27,484 nt of DNA from Actinomycetota bacterium (GTDB lineage: Bacteria > Actinomycetota > Humimicrobiia > Humimicrobiales > Humimicrobiaceae). Both the position numbers and the translations under genes were made by a program. The notes beneath the pieces were generated by a model, which saw only the letters and a list, made by a program, of their open reading frames with translations, was not told where the DNA came from and ran no database searches. Positions 24,138-27,484 of this stretch are shown piece after piece. Location of the stretch: contig JAMCVO010000192.1 of NCBI GenBank assembly GCA_023475715.1, positions 1-27,484 on the forward strand. The letters are read 5' to 3'. The number at the start of each line of letters is the position of its first letter. Within the stretch, counting starts at the first letter, position 1.

Positions 24138-25052
24138 TTAATAACCCATGCGGGTAAGATAAGATTCATTCTTGCTCCAGTTTTCAACAATTTTTACCCA
24201 AATTCGCAAAAAAACTCTCTTTTCAAGGAGTTCTTCGATATCAGCTCTTGCAAGTGTGCCAATTTTTTTAAGCATTTCCCCGGATTTTCCAATGATTATT
24301 GATTTCTGAGATTTTTTTTCAATATGTATGCTGCACTCTATATTCATAAGCGGCAATCCCGACCTGTCTTTTTTTTCTTTCATACTCTCAACTTCAACAA
24401 ATATACTGTGAGGTATTTCCTGAAAGAGGTTTTGGGAAAGTTTTTCTCTTACAATTTCAGCAATCATTTTGTGGATCGGAAAATCAGTTACCATATCATC
24501 TGGAAAATACTTTGGACCTTCGGGAAGTTCTTTCAAAAGAATTTGCAGCAGGGCATCCAGATTTTCACCTGTTTTGGCTGAAATAGGCAGAATATGCTCA
24601 AAAAAAGCAAGGCTTTCTTTTAACTCCAGCAATTTGCCTGCAATAGCATCTCTTTCTTTTATTGATAATAAATCAATTTTATTCAGCAGCAGTAATTTGG
24701 GTTGTTTTTTAGACTTAATCTTGTTAAATACGAACTGGTCCCCTGTTCCGATACCACCGGCAATATCTGTCACTGCTATAATCAAATCGACATCATTAAG
24801 TACCCCATAGATAATCCTGTTCAGCTTGTCGCCAAGTAAATTTCTTGGCTTAAAAAATCCAGGGCAATCCACAAAGACTATCTGTTCGTCTTCTGTATTT
24901 AATATACAATTTATCCTGTTCCTGGTTGTCTGTAGTTTATCGGAAGTTATAACAACATTTTGTTTTAATATAGTATTTATCAGTGTAGACTTGCCGACAT
25001 TTGTCCTGCCGATCAAACCCGCAAAACCAGATTTGAAATTTTCTTCTTTCAT
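24138..25052 (-). CDS. era: GTPase Era
   Basis: A 304-residue ribosome-assembly GTPase that binds 16S rRNA near its 3' end. G1 is GRTNVGKS (15-22, where most have GRPNVGKS). The switch region has QTTRNRI. G3 is DCPG (62-65, where DTPG is usual), G4 is NKID (124-127) and G5 is SAK (158-160). The KH domain at the C-terminus has IIIGKSGEMLKKIG and ends FLRIWVKIVENW. The threonine-to-cysteine change in G3 is unusual but conservative. It follows the GNAT gene by 63 bp and, with ybeY further upstream, forms the well-known ybeY-era ribosome-maturation neighbourhood. Confidence 0.5.
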   Translation of the reverse strand: MKEENFKSGFAGLIGRTNVGKSTLINTILKQNVVITSDKLQTTRNRINCILNTEDEQIVFVDCPGFFKPRNLLGDKLNRIIYGVLNDVDLIIAVTDIAGGIGTGDQFVFNKIKSKKQPKLLLLNKIDLLSIKERDAIAGKLLELKESLAFFEHILPISAKTGENLDALLQILLKELPEGPKYFPDDMVTDFPIHKMIAEIVREKLSQNLFQEIPHSIFVEVESMKEKKDRSGLPLMNIECSIHIEKKSQKSIIIGKSGEMLKKIGTLARADIEELLEKRVFLRIWVKIVENWSKNESYLTRMGY

Positions 25053-25115
25053 ATAAATTTTCTTACATATATTATATTTCTCACATAAGACAAATTATCG
25101 TTTTCAAAAAAATAT

Positions 25116-25598
25116 TTAAAATTTGAGAACCATAAGGTTTCTGTCAACGCCCAACCCGTACTCGTTTGTTCTGACTTCCTTTACTTCAAATCCAAAATCT
25201 TCGTATAATTTTACTGCTGCTTTATTCTCTGCATCTACTGTCAATTCGACCTGCCTGAAATTTTCATCCCTTAGAATATCCAGTGCACCTTTTAAAAGCT
25301 TCTTACCTATACCCTGCATCCTGTATCCTGTACAAACATAAAAGGAGTGAATAAAAGCTATTCTGTCCTCTTTCCATTCTCTTAAAATTTCACAGACACC
25401 GGTTATTTTGCCGTTTTTTTTCAGCTCTGCGACTATAAGCTTGCCATACCTTATCATAACAGGAATCTGCCATTCATTTATTGCCGCATCACTGCCCAGA
25501 TTTTCAATTTCAAGTTTTTTTATATTTTCAATAAGTTCAAGGCTAAAATCTTTAATTGTCCTTATTTCAATTTCCAACATTTTATATTCATTATTCAA
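25116..25598 (-). CDS. GNAT-family acetyltransferase
   Basis: A 160-residue N-acetyltransferase. The acetyl-CoA binding motif is RMQGIGKKLL (Q/R-x-x-G-x-G/A), preceded by the strand IAFIHSFYVCTGY. It is followed by VELTVDAENKAAVKLYEDFGFE, the motif B segment seen in RimI-like enzymes. The first 25 residues are less conserved, and Met-7 (MLEIEIRT) is an alternative start. The substrate is unknown; RimI-like modification of a protein N-terminus or of a small amine is possible. It lies 125 bp after the CDF gene and 63 bp before era on the same strand. Confidence 0.5.
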   Translation of the reverse strand: MNNEYKMLEIEIRTIKDFSLELIENIKKLEIENLGSDAAINEWQIPVMIRYGKLIVAELKKNGKITGVCEILREWKEDRIAFIHSFYVCTGYRMQGIGKKLLKGALDILRDENFRQVELTVDAENKAAVKLYEDFGFEVKEVRTNEYGLGVDRNLMVLKF

Positions 25599-25723
25599 AT
25601 ATTAAACTCAAAACAGGTTATCCGGTTTTAGGCAAAAAAATATAAACCAATATAAATTTTACAACATATGTCAATAAAAAGTTGGTTATGATTGGAAATT
25701 AATTGGATTTGGCAGGATTAAAT

Positions 25724-27112
25724 TTACCCGGGCTCTACATGTACAAGAACTTCATTTATGCCGCCCCAAAGGTTTTTTATTCTATTTTCAATATTAGTTA
25801 TTATCGAATGAGCTTTCTCCACTTCCATTTTTTCATCAAGCCTGCAGTGAAAAGCAATATTGTAATTACCATTTCTTTCAAGAATAGTAAAATTATGACA
25901 TGACTGGGGCAATATATAGGCTGATATCTCTTTTTTTATCCTGTTTATCAGCTCCTCGGATCTGCCGGTGATGTCGTTCCAGCTTTCATTATCCTTTGCA
26001 TCTTCAATGTGAATATAAATATTTCGAGCATTAGTAATTTTTTTCAATATCAAATCCTCTGTTAAGGCAGTCAATTTTTCCGACTCGGAAAGATTTAGAG
26101 ATTTATTTAATTCAACATGAACAGAAATATCGATTTTATCTTCAATCTTATAAATAAAGATATTATGGATATCTTTTATTTCGGGCTGGTTCAGTAATAT
26201 ATCCTTGACTATACAGTCTATATTATCTTCTGAAAGAGATTGTTTTGCAGATACCATTACCTCTGAATCAGGAAAATTTTTTACTATCTCGCATCTTATT
26301 TTTTTCTCCAGATTTCCAAGCTCTGACAGATGGATATTATCATCTACGCTTATTTCCAGATTTACGAATTTTATATTGCCAACTTCATGAATCAGTATCT
26401 TTTCAGCAGACTTTATTTCAGGTATTTTTTCAAGTATTTCGTAAATCTTTTCGGTAACTTCTCTGGGTATATAATCCAGAAAATTCCTTATGACCTTTAC
26501 TGCCATCCTTGCTCCAAATCCCAGGATTAATATTGAAACTATGATAGATGCAATAGGGTCGGCTAAATAAAATCCTGTTCTTGCAATAAATAAGCCTGTC
26601 AGGACAATCAGTGAACTCACTATATCACTTGAATAATTGAGAAATTCTGCCCTGAAAGCATAGGAGTTATATTTTTTTGCAACATTTCCTACAAAATACA
26701 GTCTTATTATGTTCACCAGAATCGAAATTATAAGTACTACGAATACATAATTATTAAGAATTAATTCAAAATTTTTTGATATGATTCTCTGAACAGATTT
26801 ATACGTTATAAAAAAACAGAGCAGAGATATTATAACCAACTGAAAAACTGCTGAAAGATTCTCATATTTTCCATGACCATATGTATGATCCTTGTCGGGA
26901 GGTCTTGTAGAAATCCTGATTGCCAGAAATGTAATAAGAACAGTCACCAAATCAAGCCCATTGTTCAAAGCTTCCGAAACCACACTGATGCTATTCGATA
27001 AATATGCAACAATGATCTTTACTATAACAAGCAGTATGGTTATTATCAGCGAAAATAATGCCACCTGCCTTTTACCCATGAGATTATTTATTTTGTTTCT
27101 CATAATTCTCAA
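25724..27112 (-). CDS. Cation diffusion facilitator (CDF) metal exporter with extended C-terminus
   Basis: A 462-residue membrane protein. Residues about 15-205 form six membrane segments of the CDF family, with the conserved GHGKYE (79-84) and ADPIASI (184-190). The metal-site positions are N50xxxD54 in segment 2 and N159xxxD163 in segment 5, where zinc transporters have HxxxD or DxxxD. Asparagine here hints at another metal such as manganese, but that is inference. The cytoplasmic tail is about 250 residues and looks like three successive ferredoxin-like dimerisation domains (about 215-290, 295-370 and 385-462), against the usual one. It lies between ybeY and the GNAT gene on the same strand. 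The start could also be Met-4. Confidence 0.5.
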   Translation of the reverse strand: MRIMRNKINNLMGKRQVALFSLIITILLVIVKIIVAYLSNSISVVSEALNNGLDLVTVLITFLAIRISTRPPDKDHTYGHGKYENLSAVFQLVIISLLCFFITYKSVQRIISKNFELILNNYVFVVLIISILVNIIRLYFVGNVAKKYNSYAFRAEFLNYSSDIVSSLIVLTGLFIARTGFYLADPIASIIVSILILGFGARMAVKVIRNFLDYIPREVTEKIYEILEKIPEIKSAEKILIHEVGNIKFVNLEISVDDNIHLSELGNLEKKIRCEIVKNFPDSEVMVSAKQSLSEDNIDCIVKDILLNQPEIKDIHNIFIYKIEDKIDISVHVELNKSLNLSESEKLTALTEDLILKKITNARNIYIHIEDAKDNESWNDITGRSEELINRIKKEISAYILPQSCHNFTILERNGNYNIAFHCRLDEKMEVEKAHSIITNIENRIKNLWGGINEVLVHVEPG

Positions 27113-27193
27113 TTCAATTTCTAAACCGAAGATACCCTGTAAAATAACTGAAAAATTTTGGAATCGGGATCAATATAGGTTTAATGTCGATTT

Positions 27194-27484
27194 TTAAAAA
27201 CTGAAATTAACCAGTACATCATTTAATATGCTGTTTTGGATGTTTTCCATTTTAATTTCATCTTCCTTGAATTCGTGGTCATAATCAAATATATGGAGCA
27301 GCCCATGTATTATGAGCAGCACAATTTCCTTCTTAATATCCCAGCCGGATTTTTGAATTATTTTACCTGACTTTATATTATCGTTAGCAACCTCTGGTGA
27401 GATTATAATTTCACCTACAGCTTTAAATCCCTTTTGTATGTTGAATTCTGCATGATTACCCAGATATGAAAAGGAAAGGACATC
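27194..27484 (-). CDS. ybeY: Endoribonuclease YbeY, 3' part (5' end beyond the window)
   Basis: The last 96 codons of YbeY, a zinc-dependent RNase needed for 16S rRNA 3'-end maturation and ribosome quality control. The segment begins DVLSFSYLG, continues GEIIISPEVANDN, and has the metal-binding HGLLHIFDYDHE with three histidines in the H-x3-H-x5-H pattern (HGxLHxxxYDH). It ends QNSILNDVLVNFSF. The second Leu/Gly position reads FDYDH where LGYDH is more usual. The gene is open at the window edge. It begins the ybeY..era cluster. Confidence 0.5.
   Translation of the reverse strand, partial: DVLSFSYLGNHAEFNIQKGFKAVGEIIISPEVANDNIKSGKIIQKSGWDIKKEIVLLIIHGLLHIFDYDHEFKEDEIKMENIQNSILNDVLVNFSF

Noticed and set aside
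1..27484. CRISPR array
   Set aside because: No regularly spaced repeats were found; the repeated words noted are MITE ends, operators and short scattered repeats.

Overview
The window looks like chromosomal DNA from an AT-rich anaerobic bacterium with Firmicutes-like gene order, possibly from an uncultivated monoderm-type lineage. I base this on split glycyl-tRNA synthetase (glyQ and glyS), pyruvate phosphate dikinase, a short primary sigma factor, and the order ybeY..era..recO-glyQ-glyS..dnaG-rpoD. The sequence alone does not allow a firmer placement. Both ends cut through genes: an acyltransferase 3' fragment on the left and ybeY on the right.

Layout. (1) 1-430: 3' fragment of a PlsC-type acyltransferase. 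(2) 430-7700: an accessory, defence-flavoured region. It holds an intact CopG-type antitoxin behind a truncated BrnT-like toxin, an AbiEii-type nucleotidyltransferase toxin with its DUF6577-like partner, an IS110 transposase remnant, a fusion of an archaeo-eukaryotic primase with an SF2 helicase (TOTE conflict-system type), a YkgJ-like cysteine-cluster protein, an intact HicB/HicA pair and a second BrnT-like remnant. It ends at a tRNA-Asn gene. Two observations suggest this block is an insertion: the two toxin remnants are complementary halves of one family, and a 12-bp copy of the tRNA-Asn 3' end lies at the break of the left half. (3) 7704-11868, minus strand: tRNA-Asn with its own promoter, rpoD, dnaG, and a PIN toxin/DUF6364 antitoxin pair placed only 18 bp upstream of dnaG. 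(4) 11950-16126, mostly plus strand: an ABC-F ATPase, then a ChrB-domain regulator and an MFS transporter behind a promoter with two identical operators. (5) 16199-27484, minus strand: ppdK, glyS, glyQ, recO, deoC, era, a GNAT acetyltransferase, a CDF metal transporter and ybeY. This is a compact housekeeping run covering translation, ribosome maturation, DNA repair and central metabolism.

A family of short palindromic elements (MITE-like) with ends beginning AGCAYCTAAAATTTCRTGAT occurs three times: a solo left end near 11950, a 220-bp complete copy at 19089-19308 with nested hairpins, and a 60-bp deletion form at 23320-23379. Several decayed genes (toxin halves, an IS110 end, a TPR protein tail) show that the spaces between the core genes have been repeatedly invaded and eroded.
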